A stretch of 22,240 nt of DNA, taken from Clostridiales bacterium UBA4644 (GTDB taxonomy: Bacteria; Bacillota; Clostridia; Oscillospirales; Butyricicoccaceae). Below are positions 6,292 through 13,738 of the stretch, one piece after another (positions within the stretch are counted from its first letter, which is position 1; each line of letters starts with the position of its first letter). Below the pieces are notes generated by a model, which made no database searches, was not told the DNA's origin, and worked only from the letters and a program-made list of their open reading frames with translations. A program made the position numbers and the translations under genes. The DNA lies in contig DHMK01000032.1 of the NCBI GenBank assembly GCA_002405755.1, positions 1 through 22,240 on the forward strand, read 5' to 3'.

Positions 6292-7524
6292 CTATTTTTC
6301 CAGCGCGGCGCTGTTTCCTGCCCGGATGCCCGTGCACCAGGCCCAATGAAGATTGAAGCCGCCGCAGCCGCCTGCCGCGTCCAACAGCTCTCCCGCAAAA
6401 TACAGGCTGGGCTGCAGGCGGGACTCCATGGTCTCCGGCCAGATCTCCTCCAGCAAAACACCGCCGCCGGAGACCTGGGCGCTGTCGTAGCCCAGCGGCC
6501 CCAGCACCGGGAAGGGCCAGCCCTTCAATAGCCGGGAAAGGGCCTCCGTCTTCTCCGCCGGAAGGGCGCGGATGGGCGTCTCCTCCCGTGTGTCCACACA
6601 TCGCAGAGCAGCCGCCGCCAGCCGGTCATGGAGCAGGCCCAGCAGCAGCGTCCGGCAGGACTCGCCGGTCAGGCGGCGCTTGCGCTCCTGCAGCTCCCGC
6701 AGCAGCGCCGCTTCCGGCAGCTCCGGAAAAAGATCCACCTCCGCCAGCAGCTTCTGCCCCGGCGGGACCCGCCCCAGCAGGCCGGAAAGCTGCATCACCG
6801 GGATGCCGGAAAGGCCGTATTCGGTAAACTGCACCTCGCCGGTCTCCCGGCCCAGCAGCACGCCGTTGGCCTGCAGGGCCACGCTGCCCTCCGCCCGGAT
6901 GCCCTTCAGGCTGCCGCAGCGGGACATATCGCATTTCAGCGGCGTCAGCGCCGGATAAAGCGGGGCCCAATGGTGGCCCATGGCCTTGGCCAGCCGGTAG
7001 CCGCTGCCGTCGGAGCCCAGCTTGCCCGCCGCCTTTCCGCCGGAGGTCAGGACGACGGCGTCGGCCCGGTATTCGCTGCCGTCGGTACAGCGGAGGGAAA
7101 AGCCCTTGCCCTCCCGGGAAAGCCCTGCAGCGGCCTTTCCGCATTCCACCAGGACGCCCCGGCGCTCCATGGTCAGCTGCAGCACCGCCAATACAGAGGC
7201 GGCCTGGCGGCTGCGGGGATAGACCCGGCCCTCATCCTCCTCCGCGCACCAGAGTCCCAGCGCCCGGAAAAACGCCAGCACATCCTCCGGCGTCGTACCC
7301 GCAAGGATCTGCGCCAGCGCTTCCGGCGACGAGGTCTGATACTGCGCCGGCGACGCCCGGAGATTGGTGAGGTTACAGCGGCCGTTGCCGGTGGCCAGAA
7401 GCTTTTTTCCCGGAGCGGTCAGCCGCTCCAGCACCCGTATCTCCGCCCGGGGCGCCTGCTCCGCCGCAGCGATGGCCGCCGCCATGCCGGCGGCGCCGCC
7501 GCCTACGATCACGATCCGTTTCAT
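6292..7524 (-). CDS. NAD(P)/FAD-dependent oxidoreductase, BaiN/HI0933 family
   Basis: A 410-residue flavoprotein of the HI0933/YhiN/BaiN family, mostly of unproven physiological substrate; some relatives are proposed bile-acid reductases or aminoacetone oxidases. The FAD-binding Rossmann motif is at the N-terminus (IVIVGGGAAGMAAAIAAAE), followed by the family hallmark LTAPGKKLLATGNGRCNLTN, a second dinucleotide-type segment VVLTSGGKAAGKLGSDGSGY, and the C-terminal FAGELLDAAGGCGGFNLHWA, which matches the family's closing FAD motif. The ATG follows GGGAGG by seven bases. It is the first gene after a consensus promoter (7554-7582), diverging from the methyltransferase operon. Confidence 0.92.
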   Translation of the reverse strand: MKRIVIVGGGAAGMAAAIAAAEQAPRAEIRVLERLTAPGKKLLATGNGRCNLTNLRASPAQYQTSSPEALAQILAGTTPEDVLAFFRALGLWCAEEDEGRVYPRSRQAASVLAVLQLTMERRGVLVECGKAAAGLSREGKGFSLRCTDGSEYRADAVVLTSGGKAAGKLGSDGSGYRLAKAMGHHWAPLYPALTPLKCDMSRCGSLKGIRAEGSVALQANGVLLGRETGEVQFTEYGLSGIPVMQLSGLLGRVPPGQKLLAEVDLFPELPEAALLRELQERKRRLTGESCRTLLLGLLHDRLAAAALRCVDTREETPIRALPAEKTEALSRLLKGWPFPVLGPLGYDSAQVSGGGVLLEEIWPETMESRLQPSLYFAGELLDAAGGCGGFNLHWAWCTGIRAGNSAALEK

Positions 7525-7553
7525 ATGCCCGCCTCCCTGCTTTGTCTGTAAAA

Positions 7554-7582
7554 ATTATATGCCCGCAGCGGGCCGCTGTCAA
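7554..7582 (-). promoter_or_regulatory. Consensus sigma-A promoter of the flavoprotein unit, with spacer dyad
   Basis: Minus-strand TTGACA (7577-7582), 17-base spacer, TATAAT (7554-7559): both hexamers are perfect. The spacer holds the dyad GCCCGC-A-GCGGGC (7561-7573), a possible operator or simply a GC-rich chance repeat. Confidence 0.85.
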
Positions 7583-7627
7583 TGCGCCGGATACAAGTGA
7601 ACTCCCTGTAAATCTCCGCGCAAAGCC

Positions 7628-7656
7628 TTGACTGCACTGGCGGGGAATGCTAGAAT
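7628..7656 (+). promoter_or_regulatory. Promoter of the methyltransferase-ecf-truA-clpE gene train
   Basis: TTGACT (7628-7633), 17-base spacer, TAGAAT (7651-7656), 61 bases upstream of the first start codon. A dyad TAAGCT (7656-7661) / AGCTTA (7672-7677) overlaps the expected transcription start and could be an operator. Confidence 0.8.
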
Positions 7657-7717
7657 AAGCTGATTGACTATAGCTTAATCCGCGCGGCCCGCCGCGCTCT
7701 CCGAAAGGATATCGTTT

Positions 7718-8581
7718 ATGTGGACTTCTGAACATTGGCAGGACTATGCGCTGCTGGACTGCGGCGGCGGCCAGCGGCTGGAGCGCTGGGGAAAGCAGAT
7801 CCTGGTGCGGCCCGATCCCCAGGCCATCTGGGAAAAGGCCGGCAGTCCCCTCTGGGCCCGGGCAAACGCCGTCTACCACCGGAGCAAGACCGGCGGCGGC
7901 AGCTGGGAGATCCGGGACCTGCCGGAGCATTGGACTATCCGCTACGAGGACCTTGTGTTCAACATCAAGCCCATGAGCTTCAAGCACACCGGCGTCTTCC
8001 CCGAGCAGGCGGCCAACTGGGATTTTATCCGCCGGCAGATCCGGGAGGCGGGCCGGCCTGTGAGCGTTTTGAATCTTTTTGCCTATACTGGCGGCGCCAC
8101 CATTGCCGCCGCCTCCGCCGGGGCCTCCGTCTGCCATGTGGACGCCGCCCGGGGCATGGTCACCTGGGCGCGGGAAAACGCCCGCTCCTCCGGCCTGGAA
8201 AACGCCCCCATCCGCTATATCGTGGACGACTGCAAGAAGTTTATCAAGCGGGAGATCACCCGGGGCCGGAAATACGACGCCATCATCATGGATCCGCCCT
8301 CCTACGGCCGGGGGCCAAACGGCGAGGTCTGGCGCTTTGAGGAGAGCATCGGCGAGTTCGTCTCTCTTTGCGCCCAGGTGCTTTCCGACCGGCCTCTGTT
8401 CATCATCATCAATTCCTACACTGCGGGCATCTCCCCCTCCGTTCCCGCCTACATTCTGGGACGCACGGTAACGCCGCTTTACGGCGGACGGGTGGAGGCG
8501 GCGGAGCTGGGCCTTTTATGTCAGGAGACGGGTCTGCTGCTGCCCTGCGGCCACGCCAGCCGCTGGATCGGAGGGAAATAA
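7718..8581 (+). CDS. Class I SAM-dependent methyltransferase, RlmI/RlmK-like (COG1092)
   Basis: A 287-residue Rossmann-fold methyltransferase. The SAM-binding motif I is LNLFAYTGGATIAAASAGA, followed by the acidic ribose-binding end of strand 2 (HVDAARGMVTWARENA), and the catalytic motif IV is MDPPSYGRGP, as in 23S rRNA cytosine/guanine methyltransferases of the RlmI/RlmK group. KPMSFKHTGVFPEQAANWDF is typical of this group's pre-SAM segment. It lacks the N-terminal PUA domain of full-length RlmI, as many short Clostridial members do, so the RNA target is uncertain. The start is supported by AAAGGA eight bases upstream. First gene of the plus-strand operon; ecfA1 begins one base after its stop. 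Confidence 0.88.
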   Translation: MWTSEHWQDYALLDCGGGQRLERWGKQILVRPDPQAIWEKAGSPLWARANAVYHRSKTGGGSWEIRDLPEHWTIRYEDLVFNIKPMSFKHTGVFPEQAANWDFIRRQIREAGRPVSVLNLFAYTGGATIAAASAGASVCHVDAARGMVTWARENARSSGLENAPIRYIVDDCKKFIKREITRGRKYDAIIMDPPSYGRGPNGEVWRFEESIGEFVSLCAQVLSDRPLFIIINSYTAGISPSVPAYILGRTVTPLYGGRVEAAELGLLCQETGLLLPCGHASRWIGGK

Positions 8582-8582
8582 T

Positions 8583-9419
8583 ATGGCCGTTATCATCGAG
8601 ACCCGGGAGCTTTCCTTCCGCTATAGCGAAGACAGTCCGCTGGCGCTGGAGGATGTGACCCTTTCCATCGAGGAAGGCTCCTTCACCGCCGTTTTAGGCC
8701 ACAACGGCAGCGGAAAATCCACCTTTGCCAAGCATCTCAACGCCATCCTTCTGCCCTCCGGCGGAAAGGTCTATGTGGGCGGCATCGACACCGCTGACGA
8801 GAGCCGTCTGTTTGACATCCGCAAGACGGTAGGCATGGTCTTTCAGAACCCGGATAATCAGATCGTCGCCAATGTTGTGGAGGAGGACGTGGCCTTTGCC
8901 TGTGAAAACATGGGCCTGCCGCCGGCGGAGATCCGCCGCAGAGTGGACGAGAGCCTTGCCGCCGTTGGCATGAGCGATCATGCCCAAAGCGCCCCCCATC
9001 TGCTCTCCGGCGGGCAGAAGCAGCGGGTGGCCATCGCAGGCATTCTTGCCATGCAGCCCCGATGCATCGTTATGGACGAGCCCACCGCCATGCTGGATCC
9101 CTCCGGCCGGGCGGAGGTGATGGCCGCCATCCACCGGCTCAACCGGGAGATGGGCGTCACCGTGGTGCTCATCACGCATCATATGGACGAGGCTGCAGCA
9201 GCCCAGCGGGTCGTTGTCATGAAGCAGGGCCGGGTGGCGCTGGACGGCACGCCCCGGCAGATCTTTTCCCAGGTGGAGCGGATGCGGGAGCTTTCCCTCT
9301 CCGTCCCCCAGACGGTGGAGCTTTTATATGCGCTGGACCGGGACGGCGCGGGGCTTTCCCTGGAGGCGCTTTCCGTGGAGGAATGCGCCGACGAGATCCT
9401 GAAGTATTTGGAGGCGTAA
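8583..9419 (+). CDS. ecfA1: Energy-coupling factor transporter ATPase EcfA1
   Basis: One of the two ABC ATPases that, with EcfA2 and EcfT, power uptake of vitamins and metals by exchangeable S-components. In 278 residues it shows Walker A GHNGSGKST (39-47), the Q loop VFQNPDNQIVA (Gln88), signature LSGGQKQR (141-148), Walker B IVMDEP (162-167) and the switch His (ITHH, 199). The VFQNPDNQ loop is diagnostic for EcfA1 rather than EcfA2. It is preceded by GGAGGG and starts one base after the methyltransferase stop. The C-terminal extension after ~240 is the ECF dimerisation region. ecfA2 starts two bases downstream. Confidence 0.96.
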   Translation: MAVIIETRELSFRYSEDSPLALEDVTLSIEEGSFTAVLGHNGSGKSTFAKHLNAILLPSGGKVYVGGIDTADESRLFDIRKTVGMVFQNPDNQIVANVVEEDVAFACENMGLPPAEIRRRVDESLAAVGMSDHAQSAPHLLSGGQKQRVAIAGILAMQPRCIVMDEPTAMLDPSGRAEVMAAIHRLNREMGVTVVLITHHMDEAAAAQRVVVMKQGRVALDGTPRQIFSQVERMRELSLSVPQTVELLYALDRDGAGLSLEALSVEECADEILKYLEA

Positions 9420-9421
9420 GC

Positions 9422-10288
9422 GTGAAGGAAGTATTGCGAATCGAACAGCTCACCCATGTTTACGGCTCCGGCACGCCCTTTGAAAAGACCGCCGTGGATC
9501 GGGTAGACTTTTCCGCCCTGCACGGGGAGTTCATCGCCCTCATCGGCCACACCGGCAGCGGAAAATCCACGCTGATCCAGCATTTCAACGGTCTGCTCCG
9601 GCCGACCGCCGGGCGCGTGCTCATCAATGGGGAGGACATCTACCAGACCAAGGAGATGACCCGTGCCGCCCGGTTTGCCGTGGGGCTGGTCTTTCAGTAT
9701 CCGGAATATCAGCTGTTTGAGGAGACCGTCTATGCAGACGTGGCCTTCGGCCCCAAAAATATGGGGCTGGAAAAGGCGGAGATCGACCGGCGCGTCCGGG
9801 AAAACTGCCGCATCACCGGCATCCCGGAGGAGCTATTGGAAAAATCCCCCTTTGAGCTCTCCGGCGGACAGAAGCGGCGGGTGGCGCTGGCGGGCGTCTT
9901 TGCCATGGAGCCGGAGGTGCTTGTGCTGGACGAGCCTATGGCAGGCCTGGATCCGGCGGGCTGCGAGGATGTGTTCCGCTTTATCCGGGAATATCACCAA
10001 AAGCACGGCACCACCATCATTTTCGTCACCCACAGCATGGAATACGCGGCCCTGCTGGCCCGGCGCATCGTGGTGATGGATCATGGCCGGATCCTGATGG
10101 ACGGCACGCCCCAGCAGATCTTCTCCCGCTCGGAGGAGCTGCTCCGGGCCGGGCTGGATGTTCCCCAGGTGACCCGGGTCTTTCTGGAGCTGAAAAAGCG
10201 CGGCGTCCCGGTGGATCCCGCCGTCTATACCGTTTCTCAGGCCGCCGAAGCGCTGCGGAGGCTGAAGGGAGGGGAGCGTTCATGCTGA
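9422..10288 (+). CDS. ecfA2: Energy-coupling factor transporter ATPase EcfA2
   Basis: Second ATPase of the ECF module, forming an EcfA1-EcfA2 heterodimer under EcfT at the cytoplasmic face. The 288-residue protein has Walker A GHTGSGKST (42-50), Q loop VFQYPEYQLFE (Gln92; this form is typical of EcfA2), signature LSGGQKRR (146-153), Walker B LVLDEP (167-172) and switch His204. I chose the GTG at 9422: GGAGG lies seven bases upstream, and homology to EcfA2 begins right there; the open frame upstream is a shadow of ecfA1. Its end overlaps the ecfT start by seven bases, indicating coupled translation. Confidence 0.96.
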   Translation: MKEVLRIEQLTHVYGSGTPFEKTAVDRVDFSALHGEFIALIGHTGSGKSTLIQHFNGLLRPTAGRVLINGEDIYQTKEMTRAARFAVGLVFQYPEYQLFEETVYADVAFGPKNMGLEKAEIDRRVRENCRITGIPEELLEKSPFELSGGQKRRVALAGVFAMEPEVLVLDEPMAGLDPAGCEDVFRFIREYHQKHGTTIIFVTHSMEYAALLARRIVVMDHGRILMDGTPQQIFSRSEELLRAGLDVPQVTRVFLELKKRGVPVDPAVYTVSQAAEALRRLKGGERSC

Positions 10289-11082
10289 AGGACATCACTC
10301 TGGGCCAGTATTTCCCGGGAAACACTCCCGTCCACCGGCTGGATCCCCGGACCAAGCTGCTGGCGCTGATCCTTTATATCGTTACCATCTTCACCACCGG
10401 CAAGCTCCTCCCGGGCCTGCTCTGCGTGGCGGCGCTGGCTGCGGCGGTGGCCGTGGCCCGGATCCCGCTGAAGATGATGCTGAAGGCCCTGAAGCCCATT
10501 CTCTTCATTGTGGCCTTTACCGGCCTTTTGAATCTGTTTTACACGCCGGGGCGGGAGCTTTTCCACTTCTGGATCTTTCGCGTTACGGCGGATGGCGTCC
10601 GCACCGCGGGCTTTATGGTGGGACGCATATTGCTGCTGGTCTCGTCCACGGCCCTGCTCACCTATACCACCTCGCCCATGGCCCTTACCGACGCGCTGGA
10701 AAACCTGCTGGGCCCGCTGAAGAAACTCCATGTGCCCGTCCATGAGTTTGCCATGATGATGTCCATCGCCCTGCGCTTTATCCCCACGCTCATCGAGGAG
10801 ACGGACAAGATCATGTCTGCCCAGAAGGCCCGGGGCGCGGATTTTGAAACAGGCAACCTGCTGCGGCGAGCCAGGGCGCTGGTGCCCGTGCTGGTGCCGC
10901 TGTTTATCTCTGCCTTCCGCCGGGCCGATGAGCTGGCCACGGCCATGGAGTGCCGTCTCTATCACGGCGGCGACGGCCGCACCCGGCTCCACACCCTGCG
11001 CTACGGCAGCGTGGACCTTCAGGGCGGGCTGCTGATCCTGGCGGTCTGCGGCGGCGCCATCGCGCTGAATGTGATCCTATGA
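10282..11082 (+). CDS. ecfT: Energy-coupling factor transporter transmembrane protein EcfT
   Basis: The membrane scaffold that couples ATP hydrolysis to toppling of S-components. The 266-residue protein begins with the EcfT signature GQYFPGNTPVHRLDPRTKLL, has several hydrophobic helices (~24-38, 44-60, 70-88, 108-130, 198-212, C-terminal helix), and the coupling-helix segment MMMSIALRFIPTLIEETDKI. The first Ala-Arg-Gly motif is intact (QKARGADF, 183-185). At the second motif position the chain reads AMECRLYHGG, so only the Arg (225) of Ala-Arg-Gly is kept. GGAGGGGAGC before the ATG at 10282 supports the start. The stop overlaps the truA start (ATGA). This module would serve RibU, encoded at 17481. 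Confidence 0.95.
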   Translation: MLKDITLGQYFPGNTPVHRLDPRTKLLALILYIVTIFTTGKLLPGLLCVAALAAAVAVARIPLKMMLKALKPILFIVAFTGLLNLFYTPGRELFHFWIFRVTADGVRTAGFMVGRILLLVSSTALLTYTTSPMALTDALENLLGPLKKLHVPVHEFAMMMSIALRFIPTLIEETDKIMSAQKARGADFETGNLLRRARALVPVLVPLFISAFRRADELATAMECRLYHGGDGRTRLHTLRYGSVDLQGGLLILAVCGGAIALNVIL

Positions 11083-11843
11083 AAACGGCGCTGGTTTTAT
11101 CTTACCGGGGCGCAGATTATCATGGCTGGCAGCGGCAGAACAATGCTATGACCATTCAGCAGCTCATCGAAGAGGCCTGGGAAAAGGCCTGCGGCAGCCC
11201 CTGTTCCCTTTCCGGCTGCGGCCGGACGGACGCGGGCGTCCACGCAAAATATTATGTGGCGTCTACCGCCGCCCCCACCACGATCCCCCTGGACCGGCTG
11301 CCCATGGCGCTGAACGCCCGTCTGCCCGAGGCAGTGGTGATCCATCGGGCCGTGGCCGTGGAGGACGGATTTGACGCGCGATTTTCCTGCGTCTGCAAGG
11401 AATACACCTATCTGATCCACAACAGCCGCACCCGGGATCCCTTTCTCACGGACCGGGCGTGGTTTTATCCCCAGCCGCTGAACGCGGCCGCCATGGCCCG
11501 GGCGGCGCAGGACCTGGTTGGGACCCATGATTTTGCCGCCGTCCGCAACGAGGGCACGCCGGTGAAATCCACCGTCCGCACCATTTATTACTGCCGGGTA
11601 GAGACCCGGCCCGGCGGGCTGGTGGCCATCCGCGTGTGCGCCGACGGATTTCTTTACAACATGGTCCGGGCCATTGCCGGGACGCTGGTCTATGTGGGCA
11701 TCGGCAAGCTCCCCGCAGACGGCATCCCCGCCATTCTGGCCGGCGGCGACCGGGAGGCTGCCGGACCCACGGCGCCCCCCTGCGGGCTTTATATGACCGC
11801 GCTGAATTACGAAAGAGAGGAACTGGATGGACGAGGGGATTGA
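11079..11843 (+). CDS. truA: tRNA pseudouridine(38-40) synthase TruA
   Basis: TruA isomerises uridines 38-40 in the anticodon arm of many tRNAs. The 254-residue protein starts LVLSYRGADYHGWQRQ and carries the catalytic loop CGRTDAGVHA with Asp51. Further conserved segments are FDARFSCVCKEYTYLI, LVGTHDFAAVRN and GFLYNMVRAIAGTLV. I chose the ATG at 11079, which shares ATGA with the ecfT stop, because the family N-terminus (KTALVLSYRG) begins exactly there. There is no strong ribosome site, so expression probably depends on coupling to ecfT. ecfA1-ecfA2-ecfT-truA is a common Firmicute gene order. The next gene starts 17 bases before its stop. Confidence 0.96.
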   Translation: MKTALVLSYRGADYHGWQRQNNAMTIQQLIEEAWEKACGSPCSLSGCGRTDAGVHAKYYVASTAAPTTIPLDRLPMALNARLPEAVVIHRAVAVEDGFDARFSCVCKEYTYLIHNSRTRDPFLTDRAWFYPQPLNAAAMARAAQDLVGTHDFAAVRNEGTPVKSTVRTIYYCRVETRPGGLVAIRVCADGFLYNMVRAIAGTLVYVGIGKLPADGIPAILAGGDREAAGPTAPPCGLYMTALNYEREELDGRGD

Positions 11844-13053
11844 CTTGAGAAAATCGGGAAAACTGAAGGATAATATCACCCGCTTCCGGCAGGACAAGCG
11901 CCTGGCAGTCACCGGCGCGCTTTATTCTCTTGCGCTGCTGGGGATGCTGACGATCCTTGTGTTCTGCGCGCTGCACTTCCGCGAGGATCTCACGGCGGAA
12001 AGCCTTCGGCGCACTGCCGCCTATCTGAAGTCTGCAGGCGCTGCGGCGGAGCCCTTTACAGAATACCGCTTTGAGACCGGCCTGGATACGGATTATGTGC
12101 CCTTCGGCACGGGGCTTGCCGTTTCCTCTGCCGACACCTATTCTTATATCAGCGGCCTGGGCGACAGCCAGTATTCCCTCCAGCTGAAATATGCTTCGCC
12201 CGCCATGTGCGTCTCCGACAAATATATCCTGATCTATGATCGGGGCAGCAAGGGCTTCTGCGTGGCCAGCAGCTATTCCGAATATCTGCGGGAAATGCTG
12301 GATTCCCCCATTCTTTCCGCTTCCATGAACCGGGCCGGGGCCTTTGCCCTGGTGACCAACGAGGCCGGCTATCGGGCCGCCGTGACGGTCTACAGCGCCC
12401 GGCAGAAGCTTTTGTGCAAATGGTATACCTCTCAATATTATGTGCTGCAGACCTCCGTCAGCCCGGACAGCAGCCATTTCGCCGCCCTTTGTCTCAGCCA
12501 GCAGGAGCTGCAGTCCGTCACGCAGCTTCGTTATTTCCGCATTGGACAGGAGGCGCCTGTCTGGACGGCGGACCTGGGCGAAAAGCAGGTCTGGTCCATG
12601 ACCCATGATAAATCCGGCGGCCTGCTCATACTATGTGACGACGGCGTTTACCGCTATGACAGCGAAGGCGCTTGCACCGCAGCTCTCGCCTTGCGCCAGC
12701 AGCCGGAGCGCTTTGCCGTCTCTGAGGAGGGCGAGCTGCTTCTGGTCTTTTCCGGCGCCTCCGGCGGCAGCGCCGCTTTGCAGGTGATGATCGTGGGCGA
12801 CCTGGGCGAGACGATCTATCAGGGGCGCTTTTCCGGAACGCTGCGGGCCGTTGCCGCAGACGGCGGTACGGCGGCGATCCTGCTGACCGATCGGCTGGAG
12901 CAGATCTCCTATGCCGCCGAGGGCCAGCCGGTGCGTTCCGCGCCCTCCGACGGCGCGCGGGACGTGATCTGCACCCGGCAGGGCGAAAGCATCCTGATCT
13001 TTTCCGACCGGGCGGAAAAGGTGCTTTATGAAGAGGAGGCGCTTGTTCCATGA
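11827..13053 (+). CDS. DUF5711-like membrane-anchored protein with predicted beta-propeller-like domain
   Basis: A 408-residue protein of unproven function. A basic cytoplasmic N-terminus (RKSGKLKDNITRFRQDKR) is followed by one membrane helix (~28-50). The remainder, presumably extracytoplasmic, consists of repeating beta-hairpin segments such as KYILIYDRGSKGFCVASSY, GGLLILCDDGVYRYDSEG and ESILIFSDRAEKVLYEEEA, spaced like blades of a propeller. This layout resembles the DUF5711 family of Clostridia (assignment by recall, not by search). GAGAGG six bases before the ATG at 11827 supports the start, which overlaps truA. The stop overlaps the cvpA-like start by four bases (ATGA), so the two membrane proteins are translationally coupled and may work together. 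Confidence 0.8.
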   Translation: MDEGIDLRKSGKLKDNITRFRQDKRLAVTGALYSLALLGMLTILVFCALHFREDLTAESLRRTAAYLKSAGAAAEPFTEYRFETGLDTDYVPFGTGLAVSSADTYSYISGLGDSQYSLQLKYASPAMCVSDKYILIYDRGSKGFCVASSYSEYLREMLDSPILSASMNRAGAFALVTNEAGYRAAVTVYSARQKLLCKWYTSQYYVLQTSVSPDSSHFAALCLSQQELQSVTQLRYFRIGQEAPVWTADLGEKQVWSMTHDKSGGLLILCDDGVYRYDSEGACTAALALRQQPERFAVSEEGELLLVFSGASGGSAALQVMIVGDLGETIYQGRFSGTLRAVAADGGTAAILLTDRLEQISYAAEGQPVRSAPSDGARDVICTRQGESILIFSDRAEKVLYEEEALVP

Positions 13054-13679
13054 GCGGATTTCTGGATCGGCCCTTTGTCTGGGATCTCATCTTTGTTCTG
13101 ATCTTTCTTCTCTGTACGGCGCTTTCTGCCAAGCGGGGCGGCTTCGAGGCCATTTCCGGCATCGCCGGAACGGTTTTAGGCGTGATCGTTGGCCGAAAGT
13201 TCCAGCTGGAGCTTGCTGTAAAGCTTCAGCCCTTGCTGGAGCCGAAGCTGCTTGCACTGACGCAAAGGGCAGATCTCACCCAGGTGGGCGGGCTGCAGGA
13301 GGGTTCGACGCTTTCCGACCTGATCCAGCGCAGCAACGCCATAACCGATAAAGTCAGCGACCTTTACACCTCGCTGCTCGCAGCGATCGCAAAGCAGCTT
13401 TCCGAGAATCTGGCATCGATCCTGGCGTTTTTGCTGCTGTTTTTTGCGGTGAAGCTGGCCGTCCGGCTGGTCTGCCTGCTGCTGAAGCTGGATATCCCCA
13501 TTCTCAGCGGTCTGAACCGCACTGCCGGCGGCATTTTAGGGGCGGTCTCCGGGCTTCTTCTGATCCTGGCCCTTTGCTGGGCCGTCATGCAGTTTGCCCC
13601 GGAGGGCGATCTGAGTCTGCTGAGCAGGGGCTGTCTGCAGGAGAGCCTGATCGGCGGATTTTTTACCCGTTTGTTTTGA
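13050..13679 (+). CDS. CvpA-family membrane protein
   Basis: A 209-residue integral membrane protein. WDLIFVLIFLLCTALSAKRG, with the helix-break-Arg-Gly pattern, and GIAGTVLGVIVGRK form the first hydrophobic hairpin of the CvpA/colicin V production family. An amphipathic, soluble middle segment (~50-115) follows, then helices ~120-147 and ~160-182 with the LNRTAGGILGAVSGLLL motif typical of CvpA. Family members are linked to colicin V secretion, envelope integrity and surface attachment, but no molecular mechanism is settled. AGGAGG lies ten bases before the ATG at 13050. The gene is coupled to the DUF5711-like gene, and clpE follows after 59 bases. Confidence 0.85.
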   Translation: MSGFLDRPFVWDLIFVLIFLLCTALSAKRGGFEAISGIAGTVLGVIVGRKFQLELAVKLQPLLEPKLLALTQRADLTQVGGLQEGSTLSDLIQRSNAITDKVSDLYTSLLAAIAKQLSENLASILAFLLLFFAVKLAVRLVCLLLKLDIPILSGLNRTAGGILGAVSGLLLILALCWAVMQFAPEGDLSLLSRGCLQESLIGGFFTRLF

Positions 13680-13691
13680 TCTGCATTTGAC

Positions 13692-13712
13692 CGGCGGCGC
13701 TTCGTGCCGCCG
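13692..13712 (+). other. Stable hairpin in the cvpA-clpE gap, without a T tract
   Basis: CGGCGGC (13692-13698) and GCCGCCG (13706-13712) pair around GCTTCGT, which contains a TTCG turn. No T run follows, so it is not a classical terminator. It lies 26 bases upstream of the clpE start and could act as an mRNA processing or stability element, or be chance in GC-rich DNA. Confidence 0.45.
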
Positions 13713-13738
13713 CACCGATACCATCACGGAGGAACGAT

